Assembly: GCF_028288205.1 (NCBI RefSeq)
Contig: NZ_JAQBOD010000039.1
Span: 183,548-247,547, forward strand
Source of the DNA: Mucilaginibacter sp.
GTDB taxonomy: Bacteria; Bacteroidota; Bacteroidia; Sphingobacteriales; Sphingobacteriaceae
Reading direction: 5' to 3'
Length of the DNA: 64,000 nucleotides
Positions within the stretch are counted from its first letter, which is position 1; each line of letters opens with the position of its first letter. The notes under the pieces were generated by a model. It worked only from the letters and a program-made list of their open reading frames with translations. It had not been told where the DNA came from and searched no databases. Shown piece by piece: positions 54,952 to 63,952 of this stretch. Both the position numbers and the translations under genes were made by a program.

Positions 54952-55479
54952 TCAAATTGAAAATTTATTTTTTATCCGCTCTAATTGCGCTAAATGGTGT
55001 GTTAAATGTATCAGGATAAATTTATACCATTGCCCGGCATTCATCATACCAAAACGCGAGTGTTTAAAACGGCTTCCGGGCGGTGCATCATTAATGCGTG
55101 ATGTTATGGTATCAACGCGGCTCCTGCATTTTATTAATAAATTTCGGGCTTCTTCTTTAGTAAGCTTGGTTACTTTCATTCTGGCGGCCTCGGCTGCCGG
55201 CACTTTTACCTTTATTGGTGGTAAGCTGCCGAAAAATAAAACCAGCCTGCCTAAAACAGTTAATCCTTTTTTGGTTAGCTCGCAGGTGCCATTTGCACAG
55301 CGCTCGGCCGCTATAGCAGACCCAATAGTAGCCTGCAATATATGCGAGTACACTTCGGCAAACGACCATCCGCCACCTGGCGGCGTTACGTCAAACAGGT
55401 CATCAGGAATGGTATCTAACTGGCTGCGATAGTTATCAAGCGCGGCATCAATGGCCCGGCGCTCTTTGGCTATTTTCAT
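54952..55479 (-). CDS. DinB family protein
   Basis: The 175-residue four-helix protein of the DinB/YfiT superfamily has PGGGWSFAEVYSHILQAT (about residues 34-51), with a metal-type His in YSHIL, and HLTHHLAQLERI near the C-terminus (about 157-168), which holds the other two His ligands. Members are metal-dependent thiol transferases or hydrolases of mostly unknown substrate. ATG start at 55479. It stands alone between the 36-residue protein gene and the YjjG-type gene. Confidence 0.9.
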   Translation of the reverse strand: MKIAKERRAIDAALDNYRSQLDTIPDDLFDVTPPGGGWSFAEVYSHILQATIGSAIAAERCANGTCELTKKGLTVLGRLVLFFGSLPPIKVKVPAAEAARMKVTKLTKEEARNLLIKCRSRVDTITSRINDAPPGSRFKHSRFGMMNAGQWYKFILIHLTHHLAQLERIKNKFSI

Positions 55480-55598
55480 AAAGTGAAGTTAACTGTTTAA
55501 ATCAGCAATTTAACAAGTCAGCCTGTTTTATCGTCTGAAACAGGAAAGTATTGAATTATTGTTTTTGGGATAATCGCCAGGATGCCGCTAAACTTTCT

Positions 55599-56294
55599 TT
55601 ATAATAGTAAAGTTAACTCTTTCAAATCCATTATCTGCACCGGCACCTCATCGGGCTTTGGTGCATTAAACGGATTAAAATAAATAGCATCCATACCAAA
55701 ATTTAAAGCGCCCAGTACATCAGCTTCTAAACTGTCGCCAATCATCAGGCATTCTTCTCTTTTTACGCCGGCTAAATTAATGGCATATTCAAATATGGCT
55801 TTATCGGGTTTATTAGCCCCCACAATCTCTGATATGATAACATGCGTAAAATATTTACCAATGCCGGTATTACCTATCTTAATATCCTGCGATTCTTTAA
55901 ATCCATTGGATATTAAATGCAACGTATATTTTGATTGCAGATAAGCCAAAGTTTCGTGCGCGTTTGGGAAAAGGTTTGTTTTTGTTGGACACAATTTTAC
56001 ATAAGCATCTTCAAACCCATTAGGTATTACATCAGGGTGTACGCCCAGGTCTAAAAATGTTTGTTTAAAACGTGCCGCACGCAAAGTTTCTTTAGTGATG
56101 TTACCCACATGGTATTCGCGCCAAAGCTGGTGGTTGTTTTTAGTGTAGGTTTCAATAAAAGCATCGGCAGATGTGAGGCCGATATCATGCAGGCGATGCA
56201 AAACATAAAGCTCATGCAGCGCCTCCTCGGCATTTTTATCAAAATCCCATATGGTATGGTCAAGATCGAAAAAGATGTGGGTGTATTGTTTCAT
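55599..56294 (-). CDS. YjjG-type HAD nucleotidase
   Basis: The 231-residue HAD hydrolase has motif I HIFFDLDHTIWDFDKNA (residues 7-23; Asp nucleophile), motif II LHLISNGFKES (about 133), and motifs III/IV GANKPDKAIFEYAI then CLMIGDSLEADVLGA (about 160-200). YjjG-family enzymes dephosphorylate non-canonical pyrimidine nucleotides and so guard against mutagenic analogues. The motif I signature DLDHTIWDFD is typical of this branch. ATG start at 56294. Monocistronic. Confidence 0.93.
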   Translation of the reverse strand: MKQYTHIFFDLDHTIWDFDKNAEEALHELYVLHRLHDIGLTSADAFIETYTKNNHQLWREYHVGNITKETLRAARFKQTFLDLGVHPDVIPNGFEDAYVKLCPTKTNLFPNAHETLAYLQSKYTLHLISNGFKESQDIKIGNTGIGKYFTHVIISEIVGANKPDKAIFEYAINLAGVKREECLMIGDSLEADVLGALNFGMDAIYFNPFNAPKPDEVPVQIMDLKELTLLL

Positions 56295-56431
56295 TGCGGC
56301 AGCAAAGTTAAACTTTTAGCCCTAATTATTAGCCCGGGGTTCACTCCCTACTGAGGGGCAATGACCTATCTATTTACACAATAGTTGCTATCTCAAAAGT
56401 ATTTATTCAAATCAGTTGCAAATAATATTCG

Positions 56432-56507
56432 GCTTTGTGATCTTCGTGCCTGCTTAGCGACCTCATGTGGTTAAATTTTACCACTGAGGACGCTAAGAAG
56501 ATACGCA
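56432..56507. repeat. Inverted CTTAGCG-CCTCA-GTGG repeat
   Basis: CTTAGCGACCTCATGTGGT and ACCACTGAGGACGCTAAG form an imperfect stem around TAAATTTT; outer parts (GCTTTGTGATCTTC and GAAGATACGCAAAGC) also pair. It is the CACAGAGGACACTAAG-style word common in bacterial intergenic DNA. It lies in the roughly 296-bp gap between the YjjG-type gene and the TonB-C-like gene, which otherwise holds nothing I recognise. Confidence 0.75.
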
Positions 56508-56590
56508 AAGCACCACAGAGCTTTTATAATGCAAAATATAATTTTTTATCGCTCAACTTAATTTTACTTTTTGAGGCGAGCTCAATACAA

Positions 56591-56941
56591 CTACCTAAAC
56601 GAATACGTTAAACTACCACGTTGCGTATCTGGTAAGTGCGTATCACTATTAAATTTCATAGCCAGTACCGCTTCCTCTACTTTGTGTACAAATGCCTTGT
56701 CTTTGATAGTAGTAAGTTTACGATCTGCCAGTGCCGAAACTACATCGCCTTTTTTATTAATTACAATGTCGATAGTGGTTCTTCCGTTAGCGTGGCCCAG
56801 GTGGTTTAAAGACGCCTGCATCAAAATATTACGCCCTTCGGGAAGATTAACGCTTTCGCGTTTAGGCAGTTTCTGCGCGATAGTGTTTAGTGAACCTGCA
56901 ATAAGCAGGGTTGTAAAAAATAGGGTTGTTGATTTTTTCAT
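56591..56941 (-). CDS. Small exported protein with TonB-C-like domain
   Basis: The 116 residues have a signal peptide (MKKSTTLFFTTLLIAGSLNT, ending IAQ) and a roughly 65-residue domain with the TonB C-terminal pattern: NGRTTIDIVINKKGDVVSAL (about 53-72), an EEAVLAMKFN helix-strand and the closing GSLTYSF. TonB-C domains normally contact outer-membrane receptors, but here there is no N-terminal membrane helix to link to ExbBD. It may be a free periplasmic module. ATG start at 56941. A short palindrome, GAGTTATA-ATGCA-TATAACTC, lies just upstream (56950-56970). Confidence 0.7.
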   Translation of the reverse strand: MKKSTTLFFTTLLIAGSLNTIAQKLPKRESVNLPEGRNILMQASLNHLGHANGRTTIDIVINKKGDVVSALADRKLTTIKDKAFVHKVEEAVLAMKFNSDTHLPDTQRGSLTYSFR

Positions 56942-57002
56942 GACTGTGTGAGTTATAATGCATATAACTCATTATCAGTGCAATTGTTTAAAAATTTCCA
57001 CA

Positions 57003-57443
57003 TCATTTCCCCACCGTCCACATTATCCTGTTTATTTTCCAGCCATCGGGCTTCCTTTGTAATACCATCAGGTAGCTGCCTTTAAATTTAGCGGTTTTAT
57101 GGGTGGTGTTATCTACCGTTGTTTCGTTATAGTCGCCGCTATCGCTGGCCAGATCGCCGGATACAGTTACCCCCGAACTATGAAATTTAATGCGCGCATT
57201 AAATTGCTTCATTACAGACCGGTACAACTTGGTTATGGCCTTTTTGCCCACCGCGTTCTCTTCACCAGTCGAGTAGAAAACGGCATCATCGGTATATTGG
57301 TCCGTTGCCTTGCCCAACTGTTTAGTTTGCAGGTAAACGGTCCAGTTATTACGCAATTGTCCAATGAGTTGTTTGTCTGTTTTGCCTTGTGCAAAGCACG
57401 TTACAGGCAGCAATAAAGTAATAATAAGCAGTAATTTTTTCAT
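57003..57443 (-). CDS. Exported DUF4440/SnoaL-like (NTF2 fold) protein
   Basis: The 146 residues start with a signal peptide (MKKLLLIITLLLPVTCFAQG), followed by an NTF2-like cone: LRNNWTVYLQTKQLGKATDQ (about 30-49), YTDDAVFYSTGE, and the closing MVLQRKPDGWKINRIMWTV. This is the DUF4440 pattern. The fold serves many small-molecule binding or isomerase roles; nothing indicates a specific substrate. ATG start at 57443. It is 61 bp upstream of the TonB-C-like gene on the same strand. Confidence 0.86.
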   Translation of the reverse strand: MKKLLLIITLLLPVTCFAQGKTDKQLIGQLRNNWTVYLQTKQLGKATDQYTDDAVFYSTGEENAVGKKAITKLYRSVMKQFNARIKFHSSGVTVSGDLASDSGDYNETTVDNTTHKTAKFKGSYLMVLQRKPDGWKINRIMWTVGK

Positions 57444-57534
57444 GACTATACTATTTATTTATCAATTATTTGGTGTCATCATTTTGCCAGTGTATATGGG
57501 TGTATATGGTGTAGGTACTTGTAGGTACCTACAT

Positions 57535-58179
57535 CTAACTTTTCTTTCCAAACGCCAAATCACCGGCATCGCCCAAACCTGGCACTATATAGGCCTTGCT
57601 GGTCATTTCGTCATCAACGGCACAAACCCATAAGTTTACCTTAGGCAGGTTAGCGCGAACATGCTCTATACCTTCAGTGCTGGCAATTACCGTAGCAATG
57701 TGCAGATCCTTAATATCATACTGTGCCTTTAGTTGCTTGCAAACTTCCACTATACTTTGTCCGGTGGCCAACATGGTATCGCATAAAATAAATATTTTAC
57801 CGTCAAGGTTTGGGGTTGATATATGGTCTACATTAATTACAAAGCTACCTCCCCGTTTAACTTTACGGTAAGCCGTAACAAATGCCGATGATGATTGATC
57901 GAAAAAATTCATGAACCCCTGGTGAAACGGCAGGCCTGCACGTAATATGGCCCCCAGCACCGGGTACTCTACCGGTAAATTTACGGTGGCGGTGCCTAAT
58001 GGGGTTTGCACTTCTGTGGGGGTATACTTTAATTTCTTGCTGATCTCATAAGCCAGTATCTCGCCCAACTTTTCCTGGTTGCGCTTAAACCGTTGTTTGT
58101 CTTTCTGAATAACCGCGTCTCGCATTTCGGCCAAAAAACTATTTCCAATGGTATTGGTTTTGTTGAGAATGAAGATCAT
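57535..58179 (-). CDS. upp: Uracil phosphoribosyltransferase
   Basis: Upp salvages uracil with PRPP to UMP. The 214 residues have LGAILRAGLPFHQGFMNFF (about 75-93), the PRPP loop ILCDTMLATGQSIVEV (about 131-146) and the uracil-binding C-terminus YIVPGLGDAGDLAFG (about 197-211). The PRPP loop reads DTMLATGQS rather than the usual DPMLATGGS, and the end DLAFG is the form I associate with Bacteroidota. ATG start at 58179. A GTAGGTAC...GTACCTAC hairpin (57511-57532) follows the stop codon but lacks a T tract. Confidence 0.94.
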   Translation of the reverse strand: MIFILNKTNTIGNSFLAEMRDAVIQKDKQRFKRNQEKLGEILAYEISKKLKYTPTEVQTPLGTATVNLPVEYPVLGAILRAGLPFHQGFMNFFDQSSSAFVTAYRKVKRGGSFVINVDHISTPNLDGKIFILCDTMLATGQSIVEVCKQLKAQYDIKDLHIATVIASTEGIEHVRANLPKVNLWVCAVDDEMTSKAYIVPGLGDAGDLAFGKKS

Positions 58180-58182
58180 TTT

Positions 58183-58410
58183 TTAGAAATTAGAGGTTAG
58201 TTAATTAGAGATTAGGTTTTGCGCGTTGTTATTTGTAAATCTAATTAATTGGATTTTAAAACTAATCTTTAATCTCTAATTAACTAATCTTTACTACTGA
58301 CATAAGGTTGTCATCAACAGTTATTTACTTTGATATATTTTAATCGCAATGTAAAACTAATCACTAACCTCCAATTAACTAATCACTAACCTCCAATCTC
58401 TAATCACTAA
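58183..58410. repeat. GATTAGTTAATTAGAGATTAG words between upp and uvrB
   Basis: Blocks of AGTTAATTAGAGATTAG and its reverse complement occur at about 58185-58215, 58258-58290 and 58353-58408. They fill most of the 251-bp divergent gap, leaving about 20 bp free before uvrB. Related words lie at 14357, 29757, 34288, 37873 and 40712. Confidence 0.75.
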
Positions 58411-58414
58411 ACCG

Positions 58415-58422
58415 TATTTTTG
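58415..58422 (+). promoter_or_regulatory. -7-like box just upstream of uvrB
   Basis: TATTTTTG matches TAnnTTTG and ends 8 bp before the ATG, which would make the transcript nearly leaderless. No -33 TTTG is seen at the usual spacing. Confidence 0.45.
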
Positions 58423-58430
58423 TTATCTGC

Positions 58431-60455
58431 ATGGATTTTAAACTAACTTCTCAATATAAACCCACCGGCGACCAGCCCGAAGCCATCAGGCAGCTGGTTA
58501 ATGGTGTAAATAACCACGACCCTTTTCAAACCCTGCTGGGTGTAACCGGCTCGGGTAAAACGTTTACTATTGCCAATGTTATACAGCAAACGCAAAAACC
58601 TACACTGGTTTTAAGCCATAATAAAACCCTGGCCGCGCAGCTGTATGGCGAGTTCAAGCAGTTTTTCCCGGAAAACGCGGTTAACTATTTTGTATCTTAT
58701 TACGACTATTACCAACCCGAAGCTTTTATACCCACCACCAATACCTATATAGAAAAGGACCTGCAGATAAACGAGGAAATTGAAAAACTGCGTTTGCGCA
58801 CCACATCGGCATTAATGAGTGGCCGGCGGGATGTTATTGTGGTTTCGTCCATATCCTGCATTTACGGTATGGGTAATCCTGAGGATTTTGCCAACTCCGT
58901 ATTTAAATTCGCGGTGGGTACACGTATTAGCAGGAATGCTTTTTTACATCGATTAGTAGAGATACTATACTCGCGCACCACTGCCGATTTTAAGCGTGGT
59001 ACTTTTAGAGTTAAGGGCGATACCGTTGATATTTTCCCGGCCTATATGGATTATGCCTATCGCATTTCCTTTTTTGGTGACGATATTGAAGAGTTAAGCA
59101 CCTTTGATATCGGCACCGGTAAAACGGTTGAGAAAATGACGCACATGGTGCTTTACCCTGCCAATTTATATGTAGCGCCAAGAGAGCGTTTTACACAATC
59201 TATATGGGCCATACAGGAAGAACTGGAAACCCGAAAAAAGCAATTTATTGGCGATGGCCGTTTCCTGGAAGCCAAACGTTTGGAGGAAAGGGTTAACTAT
59301 GACCTGGAGATGATACGCGAGCTGGGCTATTGTTCTGGTATCGAGAATTACTCCCGCTTTTTTGATGGCCGCGCGCCGGGTGCAAGGCCATTCTGTTTGC
59401 TTGATTATTTTCCTGATGATTACCTGATGGTGATAGATGAAAGCCACGTAACCGTGCCCCAAATACGGGCCATGTATGGCGGCGACCGTTCGCGCAAAAT
59501 ATCATTGGTTGATTATGGGTTCCGCTTGCCGGCAGCTATGGATAACCGCCCGCTAAACTTCCAGGAGTTTGAGCGTTTGGCACCGCAAACTATTTATGTA
59601 AGCGCTACCCCTGCCGATTTTGAATTAGAAAAATCGGGTGGTGTGGTAGTGGAGCAGGTGATACGCCCGACCGGCCTGCTTGACCCTGTAATTGAGGTAA
59701 GGCCGGTAATTAACCAGGTAGACGACCTGCTGGACGAGGTAGATAAAACCATTAAAATGGGCGACCGTATATTGGTAACCACCCTTACCAAGCGCATGGC
59801 CGAGGAGTTGGCTAAATACATGGATCGTTTAGGTATTAAATGCCGCTACATACACTCGGAAGTTAAAACCCTGCAGCGGGTAGAAATATTGAGGGGGCTG
59901 CGTTTGGGCGAGTTTGATGTGCTGATAGGTATAAACTTATTACGCGAAGGACTGGATCTGCCCGAGGTATCATTAGTAGCTATTTTGGATGCGGATAAGG
60001 AAGGCTTTTTGCGCAGCGAACGATCCCTGATACAAACCATAGGCCGAGCTGCCCGTAATGACCGTGGCCGGGTAATTATGTATGCCGATAAAATTACCGA
60101 CTCTATGGCAATAACCATGAGCGAAACCACCCGCCGCCGCGAATTACAAATTGCCTACAATACAGCAAATGGCATCACCCCGTTAACTATTGGCAAAACC
60201 AGGGAAGAAATTATTGAGCAAACATCAGTAGTTGATTTTCAGGGTGGGGTGCAAAAGGCTTATGTAGAAACGGATATGATGACTATGGCCGCCGACCCGA
60301 TAGTACAATATATGTCGAAAGCTGATCTTAAAAAATCAATCGACAATACAAAAAAGGATATGCTTGCCGCTGCTAAGGACATGAATTTTTTACTGGCCGC
60401 CAAACTGCGCGACGAAATGTTCGCGCTGGAAAAGATGATGGAAGAAAAGTTTTAG
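58431..60455 (+). CDS. uvrB: Excinuclease ABC subunit UvrB
   Basis: UvrB is the damage-verifying helicase-like subunit of nucleotide excision repair. The 674 residues are of normal length. Motifs: Walker A GVTGSGKT (residues 37-44), the beta-hairpin region YYDYYQPEAFIPTTNTYIEK (about 87-106), DEXD-type VIDESHVTVPQIRAMYGGDR (about 332-351), motif V/VI GINLLREGLDLP and IQTIGRAARN (about 501 and 531), and a C-terminal UVR domain (LAAKLRDEMFALEKMM, about 654-669) that contacts UvrC. ATG start at 58431. It is divergent from upp and monocistronic. Confidence 0.98.
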   Translation: MDFKLTSQYKPTGDQPEAIRQLVNGVNNHDPFQTLLGVTGSGKTFTIANVIQQTQKPTLVLSHNKTLAAQLYGEFKQFFPENAVNYFVSYYDYYQPEAFIPTTNTYIEKDLQINEEIEKLRLRTTSALMSGRRDVIVVSSISCIYGMGNPEDFANSVFKFAVGTRISRNAFLHRLVEILYSRTTADFKRGTFRVKGDTVDIFPAYMDYAYRISFFGDDIEELSTFDIGTGKTVEKMTHMVLYPANLYVAPRERFTQSIWAIQEELETRKKQFIGDGRFLEAKRLEERVNYDLEMIRELGYCSGIENYSRFFDGRAPGARPFCLLDYFPDDYLMVIDESHVTVPQIRAMYGGDRSRKISLVDYGFRLPAAMDNRPLNFQEFERLAPQTIYVSATPADFELEKSGGVVVEQVIRPTGLLDPVIEVRPVINQVDDLLDEVDKTIKMGDRILVTTLTKRMAEELAKYMDRLGIKCRYIHSEVKTLQRVEILRGLRLGEFDVLIGINLLREGLDLPEVSLVAILDADKEGFLRSERSLIQTIGRAARNDRGRVIMYADKITDSMAITMSETTRRRELQIAYNTANGITPLTIGKTREEIIEQTSVVDFQGGVQKAYVETDMMTMAADPIVQYMSKADLKKSIDNTKKDMLAAAKDMNFLLAAKLRDEMFALEKMMEEKF

Positions 60456-60463
60456 CAAATTCC

Positions 60464-60547
60464 AATGTTATTTCGAACGAGGTATGAGAAGAAATCTTAT
60501 ACAACCGGGCATAACGTATAAGCTCTCTGTCGTTCCGAAATGACATT
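60464..60547. repeat. Palindromic TGTCATTTCGA repeat, full copy 2
   Basis: AATGTTATTTCGAACGA and the CGAAATGACATT end pair with few mismatches, with GAAATCTTATACAA in between as in copy 1 (44306-44394). It follows the uvrB stop by 8 bp and may serve as its transcription end. Confidence 0.85.
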
Positions 60548-60637
60548 ATCAATACAAAAGCATTGTAACAATACTATCAGCCGCCCTGTCTTAAACACAA
60601 CACTAATCATAAGCAAACAATTTTGTCGTTATAATAT

Positions 60638-60645
60638 TATATTTG
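60638..60645 (+). promoter_or_regulatory. -7-like box upstream of DUF4834 gene
   Basis: TATATTTG matches TAnnTTTG, 28 bp before the ATG at 60674. A TTTG lies 12 bp further upstream (60622-60625), closer than the usual -33 spacing. Confidence 0.45.
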
Positions 60646-60673
60646 TACGCTTTATTAATAAGAATTTAACAAG

Positions 60674-60925
60674 ATGGAAGAGTTGATCCGTTTTCTATTT
60701 ATTGCAATCGCAATACTATATATACTTAGAGCCATTGTGCGCTGGGCATTGCCAATGCTTTTTCAAAGCATGGTAAACAAAGCACAGCAACAAAATCAGC
60801 AAACAAATTATAAAAGCCAGGAAAAACCAACCGGCCGCGTAAAAGTTGATTATGTTCCTGAAAATCAAAAAGGCAAATTTCCTGATAGTGAAGGCGAATT
60901 TGTAGATTACGAAGAAGTAAAGTAA
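60674..60925 (+). CDS. DUF4834 small membrane protein
   Basis: The 83 residues have an N-terminal membrane helix (about 4-28, LIRFLFIAIAILYILRAIVR) and a cytosolic Gln/Lys-rich tail ending GKFPDSEGEFVDYEEVK. The conserved EGEFVDYEEVK end is typical of the Bacteroidota DUF4834 family. The function is unknown. ATG start at 60674. Another small membrane protein gene follows after 5 bp and YfhO after a further 87 bp. Confidence 0.85.
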   Translation: MEELIRFLFIAIAILYILRAIVRWALPMLFQSMVNKAQQQNQQTNYKSQEKPTGRVKVDYVPENQKGKFPDSEGEFVDYEEVK

Positions 60926-60930
60926 CCAAA

Positions 60931-61209
60931 ATGATATCTGATGACATATTCAAGCGCAGGCGTAATCACAATAATACGCCCAAGCCTGTTTTGCTCATTA
61001 TCACCAATTATATAGTATGCTGCGCCCTGTTTACGCTGGATAATAAAATAAATTGGTTTTTCGGGCTTACGCTTATCCTGTTCGCCATATATAATTATTT
61101 CAACATCCGCCGCAACCGCGAAGATTATAACAAGGTAAATATTATCGCTTACATTATCAGTCTGCTTGGCCTGGTAGCATTATACTTTCTTGCCCGCAAA
61201 GGTTTATAA
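60931..61209 (+). CDS. Small three-helix membrane protein
   Basis: The 92 residues begin with a basic segment (MISDDIFKRRRNHNNTPK) and have three predicted membrane helices (about 19-37, 41-57 and 70-90). No family comes to mind with certainty. ATG start at 60931, five bases after the DUF4834 stop, so the two should be co-transcribed. Lengths and codons look normal for a real gene. Confidence 0.75.
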   Translation: MISDDIFKRRRNHNNTPKPVLLIITNYIVCCALFTLDNKINWFFGLTLILFAIYNYFNIRRNREDYNKVNIIAYIISLLGLVALYFLARKGL

Positions 61210-61249
61210 AACCTTTAAAACTTATAATTCCTATTCTCACGCAAATTTC

Positions 61250-61257
61250 TATTTTTG
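61250..61257 (+). promoter_or_regulatory. -7-like box upstream of YfhO gene
   Basis: TATTTTTG matches TAnnTTTG, 39 bp upstream of the YfhO ATG. Confidence 0.35.
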
Positions 61258-61296
61258 AAGAATAATATATTATCTTATCCATTATAAATAACTTAG

Positions 61297-63789
61297 ATGA
61301 GTAACTGGTTCAAGCGCAATGGCATCCACTTTGCCATAATTGGAATTTTCTTAGTGATATGCTTTCTATATTTTACACCCGCTTTCCAGGGAAAAACATT
61401 GGGGCAGGCTGATGTAACCGGGGCACAATCTACCGCTACAGAAATAAATGCCTATAAAGCAAAAGACACCACTATATTGTGGACTAACCAAATATTTGGC
61501 GGTATGCCTGTTTTCCAGCTTTGGGCACCTTATAAGGCTAATATTACTACACATGTTATACACGCGTTAAAAGTTATATTCCCTAACCCTATTGATACGG
61601 TTTTAATATTCTTGTTAGGCGCATACTTCTTATTCATTGTATTAAAGCTTAACCCGTGGTTGTCTGCCGCGGGAGCTATAGCGTTTACTTTTTCATCATA
61701 CAATATAATTTTGCTGGTTGCCGGGCATGCTAACCAGGCCTATGCCATCGCGTTTTTCGCGCCTATACTGGCAAGCATAATTTTAACCCTCCGTGGTAAA
61801 TATATATTGGGCGGATCGTTAACCGCGCTTTTCCTGGCAATGGAGATCAGGTCGAACCATATTCAAATGACCTACTACTTAATGCTGGCAATACTCATTT
61901 TAGCCGGAATTGAGCTTTACCATGCTGTCAAAGCAAAAAAAACATCTGCCTATTTTAAATCTTTAGCCTACCTGGGCGGCGCATTGCTATTGGCCCTGGC
62001 TGTAAATGCCTCCATACTTTGGAGCACTTATGACTATGGTAAGGATACCATCCGTGGGCAATCAAACTTAACACAACACACTACCGAGCCAAGCAACGGT
62101 TTGGCAAAAGATTATGCTTATGGCTGGAGCCAGGGCGTTGGCGAGTGCCTTACCTTTTTAGTGCCAAACGCTTACGGCGGTGGCAGCGGTACAGAAATAT
62201 TAGATCAAAACTCTGCAACAGTTAAAGTATTCCTTGCTAATAACGTTCCGGAAGATAAGGCTGTACAATTAGCTAATCAAATTGGCGGTTTCCCGGGTAT
62301 GGGTACTTATTGGGGCAATAAACCGGGTACCAGCGGTCCGTATTATTTTGGTGCAGTAATTTGTTTTCTGTTTATTTTCGGGTTGCTTATTGTAAAAAGC
62401 CGCCTTAAATGGTGGTTGCTGGCTACCGTAGTATTAACTATGCTGCTTTCTTTTGGCAGTAACTGGCCCTTTGTATCAGACCTGTTCTTCAATTACTTCC
62501 CGCTTTACAATAAGTTTAGAGTTGTAGAGTCTATATTGGCTGTCGCCAGTCTATGCTTTCCAATATTAGCGTTTTTAGCTATCAAAGAGATCATTGAAGC
62601 ACGTGATAACAAAGAAATATTCAAGAAATTAAAGCTTTCCTTATATATTACAGGCGGTTTAACCTTAATATTAATTGCCCTGCCAGACCTTTTATTAAGC
62701 TTTAGAGCTACAGACCAGGCAACCGGCATAGCCCAGCTTACGCAAGCTTTTAAGCTAAATGATAACACATTGGCTACAAGCATATCTAACGCGTTGGTTA
62801 AGGACAGGATAAGCCTCGAACGCGCCGATGCTATACGTACTTTGATATTTATATTGATAACCTTTGGCATATTATGGGCCTTTATTAAGCATAAGATCAA
62901 TGTCACCATTTTATCAGTTGCCTTCCTTGCATTGATATTGGCTGATATGTGGCAAATAGATAAGCGTTATCTAAAGGATGAAAACTTTACTGAAAAACAA
63001 GATTCTTATCAGCCACAGGAACGCGTGGTAGATCAGTTTATAAAACGCGACCAGGACCCGGACTTCCGCGTGTTTGATATGACCGTGCCGATGAAATCTG
63101 ATACATTTAACCCATTTTTTCATAAATCATTCGGAGGATATTCTGCAGCAAGATTAAAACGTTATGAAGAGTTAATAGATAACCAGTTTACCAAAAGCAT
63201 TAACCATGATGTTTTAGATATGATGAACGTTAAATACATCATTACGCAGGACCCTAAATCAGAAAATGTTAGTATGCAGGTAAACCCAACCGCTTGCGGT
63301 CATGTATGGTTTGTAAAAAGCATTAAATATGCAAAAAATGCCGATGAGGAAATGGTAGCTATAAGCAGTTTTGCACCTAAAGATGTTGCAATTGTTGATC
63401 AACAATATAGCAGCTTAATAGATACTAAATCTGTAAAAAACGGAGTTGACACCAGCGCAACCATAAAACTAACCAGCTATAACCCCGATCATATGATCTA
63501 TGAGAGTGGTTCTACCACATCGCAAATTGCGGTATTCTCTGAAGTATATTATAACAAGGGCTGGAAAATGCTGATAGACGGCAAGGAAACTCCTTATTTC
63601 CGTGCTAATTACCTTTTACGCGCGGCGCAGATCCCGGTAGGTAACCATAAAATAGAGTTTATATTTCACCCGGTATCTTATTACGCAGGCGAAACCATTT
63701 CTTTTGCGGGATCAGTTCTGTTAATACTTGCATTAGGATTTGCAGGATATATTGAAAACAAAAAGAAGCCGACGGGTAAGAAAGCTTAA
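61297..63789 (+). CDS. YfhO family membrane glycosyltransferase-like protein
   Basis: The 830-residue protein has about 12-13 membrane helices in the first 560 residues, then a large extracytoplasmic beta-rich domain (about 565-800) and a last helix near the C-terminus. Acidic residues after the first helix (GQADVTGAQS, about residues 37-46) and AGHANQAYAIAFFAPILASI (about 144-163) match the YfhO/GT-C pattern seen in B. subtilis YfhO, which helps glycosylate lipoteichoic acid. In Bacteroidota the acceptor is unknown; a role in surface glycan decoration is inferred. ATG start at 61297. A terminator follows at 63822-63854. Confidence 0.9.
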   Translation: MSNWFKRNGIHFAIIGIFLVICFLYFTPAFQGKTLGQADVTGAQSTATEINAYKAKDTTILWTNQIFGGMPVFQLWAPYKANITTHVIHALKVIFPNPIDTVLIFLLGAYFLFIVLKLNPWLSAAGAIAFTFSSYNIILLVAGHANQAYAIAFFAPILASIILTLRGKYILGGSLTALFLAMEIRSNHIQMTYYLMLAILILAGIELYHAVKAKKTSAYFKSLAYLGGALLLALAVNASILWSTYDYGKDTIRGQSNLTQHTTEPSNGLAKDYAYGWSQGVGECLTFLVPNAYGGGSGTEILDQNSATVKVFLANNVPEDKAVQLANQIGGFPGMGTYWGNKPGTSGPYYFGAVICFLFIFGLLIVKSRLKWWLLATVVLTMLLSFGSNWPFVSDLFFNYFPLYNKFRVVESILAVASLCFPILAFLAIKEIIEARDNKEIFKKLKLSLYITGGLTLILIALPDLLLSFRATDQATGIAQLTQAFKLNDNTLATSISNALVKDRISLERADAIRTLIFILITFGILWAFIKHKINVTILSVAFLALILADMWQIDKRYLKDENFTEKQDSYQPQERVVDQFIKRDQDPDFRVFDMTVPMKSDTFNPFFHKSFGGYSAARLKRYEELIDNQFTKSINHDVLDMMNVKYIITQDPKSENVSMQVNPTACGHVWFVKSIKYAKNADEEMVAISSFAPKDVAIVDQQYSSLIDTKSVKNGVDTSATIKLTSYNPDHMIYESGSTTSQIAVFSEVYYNKGWKMLIDGKETPYFRANYLLRAAQIPVGNHKIEFIFHPVSYYAGETISFAGSVLLILALGFAGYIENKKKPTGKKA

Positions 63790-63821
63790 TCTTTTATTGA
63801 GACTTACGAAGTCTTTTATAG

Positions 63822-63854
63822 AAAAAGGCGATGAATTTACTCATCGCCTTTTTT
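63822..63854 (+). terminator. Rho-independent terminator after YfhO gene
   Basis: AAAAAGGCGATGA and TCATCGCCTTTTT pair perfectly around ATTTAC, with a T run. A smaller hairpin GACT-TACGA-AGTC lies just upstream. It probably ends the YfhO transcript and could act in both directions. Confidence 0.92.
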
Positions 63855-63952
63855 ATTTCCTCGCAATGACGTGATTGTAAGTTATTGATTATCAATATAA
63901 TTAAAATTGTCATCTCCTTTAGATTAGCTTCAGCAAAATAAACAGGTTATTA

